Positions 22,873 to 29,759 of a stretch of 30,249 bases of DNA are shown here, piece by piece. A model generated the notes under the pieces. It was not told where the DNA came from and ran no database searches. It worked only from the letters and a program-made list of their open reading frames with translations. The translations under genes and the position numbers were made by a program. Within the stretch, counting starts at the first letter, position 1; every line of letters begins with the position of its first letter. The stretch is from Rugosimonospora acidiphila. Its GTDB lineage: Bacteria; Actinomycetota; Actinomycetes; Mycobacteriales; Micromonosporaceae. Location: NCBI RefSeq assembly GCF_039543385.1, contig NZ_BAABJQ010000053.1:1-30249 (forward strand). The letters run 5' to 3'.

Positions 22873-23793
22873 TCAGCCGGGCGGCGCCAGATCGCGCAGA
22901 TCCGGGCGGCCACCCGGGCGCCCCACGCTGTGCCCGGCCGCGGTGACCGCGTACCGGGCCGCCTCGGCCGGTGCCGCCCCGCGCAGCAGCGCCACGGTGA
23001 GCGCGGCGACCAGCGCGTCCCCGGCCCCGGTGGTGTCCACCACCCGGTCGCCGGTCAGCGGGATCAGCAGGCTGTCCTCGCCCCACCGCGCGTCCTTCCA
23101 GACGAACAGGTTCCCGTGTGGCAGCCCGAGCGCCAGCAGCCGTGGGCCGGCGGCGAGGATACCGCCGGCGGCCTCGCGAACGGACTCCTCGCTGTCGGCG
23201 GGCCGGCCGATCAGCGCCGTGGTTTCCCGCTCGTCGGCGCGCACGATGTCGGCCGCGGCGAGCAGCGGGCCGCATCGCTCGTCCGGGCGGGGCGCGCCGT
23301 CGAGAACAACCGCGCGGCCCGCGCGCTGCGCCACGCCGGCCAGCGCCAGCGCGGCGGGGGAGGGCTGTTGCAGCTGCACGAGCACCGCGTCCGCGCTGGT
23401 GATCGATCCCTGCGCGGCGGCGATGTCGGCCTCGTTGAGGAGGACCTCCGCCGGCAGGTGCTGCAGGTAGCGCCACTGCCCCTCGTCGGTCAGCGCGTCG
23501 ACGATGAGGCCGGTGACCGCACCGCCGCGGCGCACGACGCCGGAGACGTCGATGCCGTCGGCGCGCGCCTGCTCCAGGAGGTCGTCCGCGACCCGGTCAT
23601 CCCCGGCGACCGCGACCAGCGCGGGTCGGCCGCCGAGTTGGCCGACCGCGACCGCCTGGTTGGCGCCCTTCCCGCCGAGCATCTCCAGGCGCAGCCGCAC
23701 GTCGGCGGCGGTGCCCGCCTCCGGCATCCGCGGGACGACCAGCACCAGGTCGCGGGCGAGCTGGCCGACAACGGTGACCCGGGGTGTGTCCAT
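22873..23793 (-). CDS. PfkB-family carbohydrate kinase, ribokinase-like
   Basis: A protein of 306 residues, the usual ribokinase length. PfkB signature 1 is EMLGGKGANQAVAVGQLGG near residues 37-55, and signature 2 is VVDTTGAGDALVAAL near residue 252, with the catalytic Asp in GAGD. VTVVGQLARDLVLVVPRMP at the start fits the family. It phosphorylates a sugar or nucleoside in the cytoplasm; ribose is likely but not provable. ATG 23793 starts at the family-like sequence; the upstream in-frame extension is made of 18-bp repeats. The ribosome-binding site is weak (CGGGG). It lies 78 bp upstream of the LigD operon on the same strand and is divergent from the DHA2 exporter. Confidence 0.9.
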   Translation of the reverse strand: MDTPRVTVVGQLARDLVLVVPRMPEAGTAADVRLRLEMLGGKGANQAVAVGQLGGRPALVAVAGDDRVADDLLEQARADGIDVSGVVRRGGAVTGLIVDALTDEGQWRYLQHLPAEVLLNEADIAAAQGSITSADAVLVQLQQPSPAALALAGVAQRAGRAVVLDGAPRPDERCGPLLAAADIVRADERETTALIGRPADSEESVREAAGGILAAGPRLLALGLPHGNLFVWKDARWGEDSLLIPLTGDRVVDTTGAGDALVAALTVALLRGAAPAEAARYAVTAAGHSVGRPGGRPDLRDLAPPG

Positions 23794-23835
23794 GGGCCCC
23801 GAGTACCCACCCCGGTGCGGTTCCAACGTCGCGAT

Positions 23836-23889
23836 GCCGTTACCCGGCGGATGGCCGTTACCCGGCGGATGGCCGTTACCCGGCGGGTA
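23836..23889. repeat. 18-bp tandem repeat, three copies
   Basis: GCCGTTACCCGGCGGATG at 23836 and 23854 (exact), and a third copy at 23872 ending GGGTA. It lies between the divergent kinase and exporter genes. Confidence 0.95.
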
Positions 23890-23890
23890 A
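23876..23890. promoter_or_regulatory. Palindromic site in the last 18-bp repeat, possible operator
   Basis: TTACCC-GGC-GGGTAA is a perfect inverted repeat, 65 bp before the exporter start. The other two repeat copies keep only the left arm. Confidence 0.45.
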
Positions 23891-23954
23891 TCGACGGACC
23901 GCGACTGTCCCGGCAGGGTGATGGGCGGTAGCGAACACACCACGGGAGGAAGCA

Positions 23955-25427
23955 GTGACAGTCACCAGCGATCCGATGACCGCCCGGCGCCCCGGCGCGG
24001 GCCCGCCCGACGCAGCGCCCGCCGACCGGCCGCGGCCGGGCATGTTGCTGGTCCTGATGGCCGGCGTGTTCATGACCGCGCTGGACGTGTTCATCGTCAA
24101 CGTCGCCATCCCGGCGACCGCGCGCGAACTGGACGCCGGTCCGGACGCGATCCAGTGGATCGTCGCCGGCTTCAGCCTGGCCGTCGCGTGCGGGGTGATC
24201 ACCGCCGGACGGCTGGGCGACCTGTTCGGCCGGCGCCGGCTCTACGCGCTGGGCCTGGCGCTGTTCACCCTCGCCTCGCTGATGTGCGGCGTCGCACCCG
24301 GCGTGACGGTGCTGATCGCCGGGCGGGTGGCCCAGGGCCTGGCCGCCGCCCTGATGTCGCCACAGGCGCTGGCCATCCTGGGCACGGCGTTCACCGGCCG
24401 GGCGCGGGCCCGGGCGTTCAGCGTGTACGGGCTGACCATGGGAGTGGCCGCCGTCTTCGGCCAGCTCATCGGCGGTGTGCTGATCCAGGCCGACCTGTTC
24501 GGGCTGGGCTGGCGCTCCTGTTTCCTGGTCAACCTCCCGATCGGGGCCCTCGCGCTGGCCCTGCTTCCCCGGCTGGTGCCGGAGTCCCGGGGCACCGGGC
24601 GGGCCCGGCTGGACATCGCCGGAATGGTTCTGGTCACTCTGGCCCTGATCGCCGCCGTCCTGCCGCTGATCCAGGGCCAGGCGGCCGGCTGGCCACTGTG
24701 GACCTGGCTGAGTTTCGCGGCCGCGGCCGTGCTGTTCGGCGGTTTCGTCGCGTACCAGATCGGGCTGGGCCGCCGCGGCGGGGCGCCGCTGATCGACCCG
24801 GAGCTGTTCCGCGCGCGGACCTTCAGTCTGGGGCTGGTCGCGCAGGTGGTCTTCTGGACCGGCCAGGCGTCGTTCTTTCTGGTGCTCGCGCTCTATCTTC
24901 AGGAGGGACACGGGTTGAGCCCGCTGAACTCCGGTGTCGTCTTCGTCGCGATCGGCGCCGGGTACCTGGTCACGTCGACCTCCGCGCACCACATCGCGGC
25001 CCGGCTGGGTCGGCTGACCGTGCCGGCCGGCACGCTGCTGATGGTCGCCGGGCTGGCCCTGCTGTGGGCCGGCGCCGGCCGGGCGGGCACCAGCGGCCCG
25101 GTGTCCGCGCTGGTACCGGGTCTGATCGTCGACGGTCTCGGGATGGGCATGGCGCTGTCGCCGTTGGTGTCGACCGTGCTGGCCACGGTGGAGCCGAGGC
25201 ACGCCGGCGCGGCCAGCGGGGTGCTGTCCACCGCGATGCAGGTCGGCGGCGCGCTGGGAGTGGCGTTGATCGGGGTCGTCTTCTACCGGGCGCTGGCCGC
25301 GTCGGGCGGATACCCGCACGCCTTCCGGGCCGGGCTCGCGTTCCTGATCGTGGTGGAGATCGTCACCGCCGCGCTGGTGTTCGCGTTGGCCGGTGGCCGG
25401 AAGGTCAGGGGCTCGGGGCGGCGCTGA
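23955..25427 (+). CDS. DHA2-family MFS drug exporter (EmrB/QacA type)
   Basis: A protein of 490 residues, about 14 membrane segments. Characteristic motifs: LDVFIVNVAIPATARELDAG (motif D1 region), QWIVAGFSLA, GRLGDLFGRRRLYALG (motif A), and GVAAVFGQLIGGVL (motif C, antiporter family). Members expel drugs and other hydrophobic compounds with proton exchange. The GTG at 23955 follows GGGAGGA about four bases upstream. No TetR or MarR regulator is adjacent; the TTACCC palindrome upstream may be an operator. The 3' end overlaps the convergent deacetylase gene by 23 bases. The substrate is unknown. Confidence 0.92.
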   Translation: MTVTSDPMTARRPGAGPPDAAPADRPRPGMLLVLMAGVFMTALDVFIVNVAIPATARELDAGPDAIQWIVAGFSLAVACGVITAGRLGDLFGRRRLYALGLALFTLASLMCGVAPGVTVLIAGRVAQGLAAALMSPQALAILGTAFTGRARARAFSVYGLTMGVAAVFGQLIGGVLIQADLFGLGWRSCFLVNLPIGALALALLPRLVPESRGTGRARLDIAGMVLVTLALIAAVLPLIQGQAAGWPLWTWLSFAAAAVLFGGFVAYQIGLGRRGGAPLIDPELFRARTFSLGLVAQVVFWTGQASFFLVLALYLQEGHGLSPLNSGVVFVAIGAGYLVTSTSAHHIAARLGRLTVPAGTLLMVAGLALLWAGAGRAGTSGPVSALVPGLIVDGLGMGMALSPLVSTVLATVEPRHAGAASGVLSTAMQVGGALGVALIGVVFYRALAASGGYPHAFRAGLAFLIVVEIVTAALVFALAGGRKVRGSGRR

Positions 25428-26265
25428 CCGGGGTGGTGGGCATCGGCTGGAGCTGGAACTTCGTCACCAGAGTGGGCAGCAGGGTCTGCAGCGCGGTGAT
25501 GGTCTGGCTACGGTCGCCGCCGCCGTCGTGCATCAGCACGATCGAGCCGGGTACCGCGTCGTTGAGCACGGTGCTCTCGATGCTGGCCACGCCGGGCGTC
25601 TGCCAGTCGTTGGTGTCGACGCTCCAGTCCAGGGGCGTCATGCCCCTCCGCATCGCCTCGGAGACGATGGTGGGGGACCAGTTCCCGCCGGGTTGGCGGT
25701 AGTAGTGGATGACGGCGTCGGGATCGGCCTGGTGGATGGCGTCAGCGCAGCGGGTGATTTCGTCGTCGATGTAGGACAGGGACTTGCCGGCCATCTGTTC
25801 GTCGTGGTCCCAGGAGTGGTCGCAGATGGTGTTGCCGCCGGCGACGATCTGTTTGACGAGGTCGGGGTAGGCCGCCACGTTCTGCCCGATGAGGCAGAAC
25901 GTGGCGGTGACGTGGTACTTGGCGAGCAGGGCGAGGACCTGCGGGGTGTTGGTCGGGTCGGGGCCGTCGTCGAAGGTCAGCGCGAGATTGTTGTTCTCGG
26001 TGCTCTGCACGGCGCCGTCGGGCCCGGTGGGGTCGGTCGGCATGGGCGCGACGGGCGCCGGCGATCCGGACGGCGAGGGTGCCACGACCGCGGGCAGGTC
26101 GCGCGATCCGTCGGCGGCCCGGGCCGCCGCGGAGCGCTGGGACAGGGGCCGGGCGTGGCCGTGGTGGGTGCTGTGGACGACGAAGCCGATGAGGAGGAGG
26201 GCTACCGCGGTCGTCACCGCCGTGATCGCCGCGGTGTAGCGCCGCCGGTTCGTTGGCTTGTCCAT
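25405..26265 (-). CDS. Membrane-anchored polysaccharide deacetylase (CE4/NodB)
   Basis: A protein of 286 residues. An N-terminal basic stretch and one membrane segment (about 11-30) anchor it outside the cell; a Pro/Ser/Ala-rich linker follows to about 93. The NodB domain begins at LALTFDDGPDP (metal and base Asp pair near 99-100), with DHSWDH (metal His pair), YRQPGGNWS, DTNDWQTPG and VLMHDGGG. All catalytic motifs look intact. The usual substrates are N-acetylated glycans such as peptidoglycan or chitin. ATG 26265 has no ribosome-binding site but a TATCGT element six bases upstream; further starts at 26286 or 26304 are possible. It is divergent from the secreted CE4-CBM2 gene. Confidence 0.88.
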   Translation of the reverse strand: MDKPTNRRRYTAAITAVTTAVALLLIGFVVHSTHHGHARPLSQRSAAARAADGSRDLPAVVAPSPSGSPAPVAPMPTDPTGPDGAVQSTENNNLALTFDDGPDPTNTPQVLALLAKYHVTATFCLIGQNVAAYPDLVKQIVAGGNTICDHSWDHDEQMAGKSLSYIDDEITRCADAIHQADPDAVIHYYRQPGGNWSPTIVSEAMRRGMTPLDWSVDTNDWQTPGVASIESTVLNDAVPGSIVLMHDGGGDRSQTITALQTLLPTLVTKFQLQPMPTTPVSAAPSP

Positions 26266-26271
26266 AATGTG

Positions 26272-26277
26272 ACGATA
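26272..26277 (-). promoter_or_regulatory. Candidate -10 element for leaderless deacetylase transcript
   Basis: The minus strand reads TATCGT, then six bases, then ATG 26265. No ribosome-binding site is visible. Confidence 0.55.
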
Positions 26278-26292
26278 TGTCCGCATCACCTG

Positions 26293-26324
26293 ACGGTCTC
26301 TCACTTGCGCAAAGTGAGAGCCGT
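26293..26324. promoter_or_regulatory. Long inverted repeat upstream of the deacetylase promoter, probable operator
   Basis: CTCTCACTT (26298-26306) and AAGTGAGAG (26312-26320) are perfect inverted arms around a five-base loop. Outside them ACGG (26293-26296) also matches CCGT (26321-26324), with one unpaired base. The site is centred about 30 bp upstream of the TATCGT element, where a regulator would cover the -35 region. Confidence 0.6.
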
Positions 26325-26683
26325 CCCCGACATCGGTGCGGCGCGCGGGTCGGAACGAGCCGGGCTTCGCGGCAGGGGTATCGGAACTTTCGAGGATTTA
26401 CCGGAACCGGATGGCGCCTTGCGCCTCACCCGAGACCCGGCCCGTAGTGCCCGAACTTCCTCACCGGACACCGTCGGGCATGGGACGCTCGCCGCTCGTC
26501 CATCGAAAACTTGTCGCAACACTCATCGGAATGTTTCAATGTATCCCCGGCCTGCGACTCCCACCGGCCCGCGGGGCGCCAAGCGGCCCGCCCGGGCCGG
26601 CGGCCGGCACACACCCCATCCGATCGACCCCGCCGGCGCCACCGGTCGCGACCCGGTGGCGACCGGTCACCTGAGGAGAGGCA
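26325..26683. other. Divergent intergenic region of the two deacetylases
   Basis: It contains a relatively AT-rich patch (about 26380-26400 and 26500-26550) that probably holds the CE4-CBM2 promoter. TTGTCG at 26511 with TTTCAA 17 bases later is a weak candidate. No gene or RNA was recognised. Confidence 0.45.
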
Positions 26684-27775
26684 ATGCCCCCCATCCGTCG
26701 CTTCACCCGACGGGCCCTGGCCGTCACCGTGGCCATGGCCGCCGTGACGGTCGGCAGCGCCGTCGCGGTCACGGTCGCCGCCCCGGCCTCCCACGCCGCC
26801 ACCTGCAACGGGTACGTCGGCCTGACCTTCGACGACGGCCCCACCCCCGGCAACACCCAGAACCTGCTCAACGCGCTGCGGTCGGCCGGCCTGCGGGCCA
26901 CCTTCTTCGACGAAGGCCAGAACGCCCAGCCGAACCCCTCGCTGGTGCAGGCCACCCTGTCGGCGGGCATGTGGGTCGGCAACCACACCTGGGACCACCC
27001 GCACATGACCCAGCTCAGCACCGCGCAGATGAATACGGAGATCGGCAACACCCAGCAGACCCTGCAGCAGATCACGGGTACCGCGCCCAAGCTGTTCCGG
27101 CCGCCGTACGGCGAGACGAACGCGACCCTCAAGTCGGTCGAGGCCCAGTACGGACTCACCGAGATCATCTGGGACGTCGACTCCCAGGACTGGAACGGCG
27201 CCAGCGTCTCGGCCATCGTGCAGGCCAACGCCCGGCTCACCAACGGCCAGATCATCCTCATGCACGACTGGCCGGCCAACACGGTCGCCGCCATCCCGCA
27301 GATCGCGGCGGGCCTGGCCAGCCGCAACCTGTGCGCCGGCATGATCTCCACGAGCACCGGGCGCGCGGTCGCGCCGACCGGTACCAACCCGCCCCCGTCG
27401 AGCCCGTCGCCCACCGTCCGGCCGACCGGCAACCCACCGACCGGTAACCCGCCGACCGGCTCGGGCTGCCGGGTCACCTCGGCCGTCAGCGCCTGGAACA
27501 ACGGCCTGACCAACAACCTCACGATCACCAACACCGGCTCATCGCCGGTGACCAACTGGCGGCTGACCTTCACCCTGCCCAGCGGGCAGACCATCACCTC
27601 GGGCTGGAACGCCACCTACAGTCCGACCAGCGGTCAGGTGAGTGCCACCAACGCCGGCTGGAACGGCACCATCGCGCCCAACGCCTCGACGACCGTCGGG
27701 TACCAGGCGACGCACAACGGAAACAGCGCCGCTCCGACCGGATTCGCTCTCAATGGGGTGGCGTGCGGGACCTGA
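26684..27775 (+). CDS. Secreted CE4 polysaccharide deacetylase with CBM2 (acetyl-xylan-esterase-like)
   Basis: A protein of 363 residues from ATG 26684, with AGGAGAGG just upstream. Residues 1-38 form a signal peptide with Arg pairs (RRFTRR) and a cut after SHA. The NodB domain covers about 42-225: TFDDGPT (Asp50, Asp51), NHTWDHPH (His101, His105), RPPYGE (Arg139), DVDSQDW and ILMHDW (His194). A Pro/Thr/Gly linker with PTGNPPTGNPPTG follows, then a CBM2 cellulose-binding module (261-362) closed by Cys262 and Cys361. This architecture matches streptomycete acetyl-xylan esterases of family CE4, which deacetylate xylan in plant cell walls; a chitin-active role is the main alternative. It is divergent from the membrane-anchored CE4 gene. 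Confidence 0.9.
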   Translation: MPPIRRFTRRALAVTVAMAAVTVGSAVAVTVAAPASHAATCNGYVGLTFDDGPTPGNTQNLLNALRSAGLRATFFDEGQNAQPNPSLVQATLSAGMWVGNHTWDHPHMTQLSTAQMNTEIGNTQQTLQQITGTAPKLFRPPYGETNATLKSVEAQYGLTEIIWDVDSQDWNGASVSAIVQANARLTNGQIILMHDWPANTVAAIPQIAAGLASRNLCAGMISTSTGRAVAPTGTNPPPSSPSPTVRPTGNPPTGNPPTGSGCRVTSAVSAWNNGLTNNLTITNTGSSPVTNWRLTFTLPSGQTITSGWNATYSPTSGQVSATNAGWNGTIAPNASTTVGYQATHNGNSAAPTGFALNGVACGT

Positions 27776-27794
27776 CGGCCCGATCACGCCCAAG

Positions 27795-27831
27795 CCCGGG
27801 CCGGCGCGCGGACGAGGCGCGCCGGCCCGGG
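27795..27831. terminator. Strong bidirectional terminator hairpin
   Basis: A perfect 15-bp stem (27795-27809 with 27817-27831; arm CCCGGGCCGGCGCGC) and a seven-base loop lie between the convergent CE4-CBM2 and TIGR03118 genes. There is no T-run. Confidence 0.85.
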
Positions 27832-27853
27832 TCGTCAACTCCTCGGTCGAGGA

Positions 27854-28921
27854 TCAGTTGGCCGTCAGCTTGCCGACCAAGCCGTGCGTCTCGTTGTCCG
27901 GCCCGGCGGTGAACACGACCGAGTCGGTGCCGGCGAAGGCCGTGTTGCCCACCAGCAACGCCCACAGGCCGTCGATCGCGATCGGCTTGCCGGACGAGTT
28001 CGTCAGCGACCCGCGCAGTCGACCCGTCGCGGGGTCGAAGACGTTGATCCTGCCGTTGCCGAAATTGCCGACCAGCAGTTCGCCGGAGAACTTGCCGAAG
28101 GAGGCCGGTGCGATGGCGACACCCCACGGCGCGTCGAGCGGACCGTGACTGACCAGCCGCTTGATCAACGTGCCGTAGTTGGTGAAGACGTCGACGACGC
28201 CCTCACCCTGCTTCTTGACCTCCCGGTGCGTGGCCGGGTCGACCTTCGCGTACGTCACGTAGACCTTGTCGCCCAGTTCCTGCACGTTGAACGGCGCGTA
28301 CCCCCTCGGCACGCTCCGGTCCTGGAACAGCCCGTCCACCGACAGCCGGGTGAACGTCGAGTTGTACACGTCGACCTTGCCGCTGGAGAGGTTCGCGCCG
28401 AGCAGCAGCGGGCCGAACGGGCTGTGCGCCAGCGCGAGACCGGTGTACGCCGCTCCGGTCGAGCTCGCGGCGAGCGTCGCCGCGGAGCCGCTGGCCCACG
28501 CCGTGATGGCGCCGCCGACACCAGCGAAGATGAATCTCGCGGGCGTCGTGGTGCCCGGCACGTCGAAACCGGTGGTGTCGTTGAACACCTGACCGGTGGG
28601 CGGCCCGCCGGGAATGCTCACGACCAGCGGGTTGATGCTCGGCGCCGTGGTGCCGACGCCGCCCACGTAGAGGGTGGAGGTGCTCGTGCCCGCGTTGGAT
28701 ACCCAGATCGGGCTGGTCGTGCTCTGGGACGCACCCCACGCGTTGATCAGGTGCGGGTCGGTCAGCGCGGCCTTGCCGGGCTGGTCGGATACGAGGTTGG
28801 TCTGCAGGTAGCCCTGCGGTTGCGCGGGCCTACCCGAGCCGTGGGCGTTAGCGGGAAGCGGTACGGCAACAGCGGCCGCCGCCAGCACGCCCGCACCGAT
28901 CAGGCCGACTCGTTTGAACAT
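27854..28921 (-). CDS. Secreted TIGR03118-family protein
   Basis: A protein of 355 residues with a Sec signal peptide (1-26, ending ANA). The body matches the TIGR03118 family of unknown function: YLQTNLVSDQPGKAALTDPHLINAWG, SPIWVSNAGTSTSTLY, FIFAGVGGAITAW, PYAPF-type FNVQELGDKVYVTYAK, GPLDAPWGVAIAPASFGKFSG, LLVGNFGNGRINVFDP and the C-terminal LYALLFG-like IDGLWALLVGN. The repeated segments suggest a beta-propeller. It is probably extracellular or wall-associated. ATG 28921 follows AAGGGGG five bases upstream. It stands alone, convergent with the CE4-CBM2 gene. No enzymatic motif is recognised. Confidence 0.88.
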   Translation of the reverse strand: MFKRVGLIGAGVLAAAAVAVPLPANAHGSGRPAQPQGYLQTNLVSDQPGKAALTDPHLINAWGASQSTTSPIWVSNAGTSTSTLYVGGVGTTAPSINPLVVSIPGGPPTGQVFNDTTGFDVPGTTTPARFIFAGVGGAITAWASGSAATLAASSTGAAYTGLALAHSPFGPLLLGANLSSGKVDVYNSTFTRLSVDGLFQDRSVPRGYAPFNVQELGDKVYVTYAKVDPATHREVKKQGEGVVDVFTNYGTLIKRLVSHGPLDAPWGVAIAPASFGKFSGELLVGNFGNGRINVFDPATGRLRGSLTNSSGKPIAIDGLWALLVGNTAFAGTDSVVFTAGPDNETHGLVGKLTAN

Positions 28922-29191
28922 GAAACCCCCTTGGTATCGCGGTCACCGCTCGGACAAGGCGCGGCGACCCTCGCGAACAGCTACGGGCTCGGTCACGCTT
29001 CGGTTCACTTCGATATAGACGGACTGGCTGCTCTCTTGGGCAATCGTCGGAGATACGAGTTGGCGCACATCGTGCGGCTTCGGCGGTGCCCGCCCGACGG
29101 GCCCTGAGGCGCGACCGCCGGCTCGAACCGCACGCGGACCACGGCTTCAGGGGGTGCGGACCGCAGCCGGGCCGCGGCCGTTGGGTGCACC
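28922..29191. other. Intergenic region upstream of the TIGR03118 gene
   Basis: About 28990-29070 is less GC-rich and presumably holds the TIGR03118 promoter, but I could not fix its elements. A frame open to 29107 has no family resemblance. One diverged copy of the 30-bp unit below lies near 29116. Confidence 0.5.
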
Positions 29192-29424
29192 CGCCGGCTC
29201 GAGCCGGACACGGACCCCGCCCGCCGGCTCGAGCCGGACGCGGACCCGGCCCGTCGGCTTGAGCGGGAAATGGGCCGACCGCCGGCTTGAGCCGGTTACG
29301 GAGCTGACTGCCGGCCCGGGCCGGTTACGGAACTGACTGTCGGCTTGAGGCCGGTTACTGACCCGACCGCCGCTTGAGCCGGTTCCGGACCCGGCCGTTG
29401 GGTTCGGTCGGACATGGACCCGCC
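29192..29424. repeat. Array of about eight 28-30-bp units, each with an internal dyad
   Basis: Units begin at 29192, 29222, 29252, 29280, 29310, 29339, 29368 and 29397. Most contain CCGGCTYGAGCCGG or a close variant (palindromic), followed by a variable tail such as TTACGGAACTGACT or ACGCGGACCCGGCC. Unit length drifts between 28 and 30, there are no spacers and the units are not identical, so it is not CRISPR. Each dyad can form a short hairpin. It is about 340 bp upstream of the MsiK-like gene. Confidence 0.85.
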
Positions 29425-29759
29425 CCGCCCCGCCGGCAGGCCGGCCGGGGGAGCCTCCCGATCGGCCGGGGGTCACCGGCGAGGAGCCTGAGGCGGCGTG
29501 CGGGTGAGGGTGCGGCGGTGGTCGCCGGAGCGAGCCCCCGGGCCATCCAGCTAATGGTCATATGCCCGGATGGTCGTATTAACTGTTCCTACCGGTGTGG
29601 CATTTCGCACCCCACCGACCGCGCTTAGCGCGTACTCAGGGAACATCCGGTACCGTCTCGGTGTTGATCACAACGCCGCGGCCCGTGCGATGTACGGGTG
29701 GCGCACCTTTTACTCGGATCGTCCGGCACGTTCCTGCCGGTGGAAGGATGTAGCGCACC
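29425..29759. other. Upstream region of the MsiK-like gene
   Basis: It is lower in GC from about 29545 (TAATGGTCATATG, TATTAACTG), so the promoter probably lies here. Palindromes GGTACC (29649-29654) and TGATCA (about 29664) are seen, but no -35/-10 pair is convincing. A small frame 29570-29806 overlaps the MsiK-like start in another frame and looks spurious. Confidence 0.45.

Noticed and set aside
23490..27447. Long shadow frames of 609 residues (minus, 23490-25319) and 684 residues (plus, 25393-27447).
   Set aside because: They lie opposite or out of frame to the exporter and deacetylase genes and have low-complexity sequence.
27884..29107. A 407-residue plus-strand frame over the TIGR03118 gene.
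   Set aside because: It is antisense to a clear secreted-protein gene; its last 60 residues beyond that gene have no recognisable domain.
29192..29424. CRISPR array.
   Set aside because: The units are contiguous and diverged, with no unique spacers of uniform length and no cas genes nearby.
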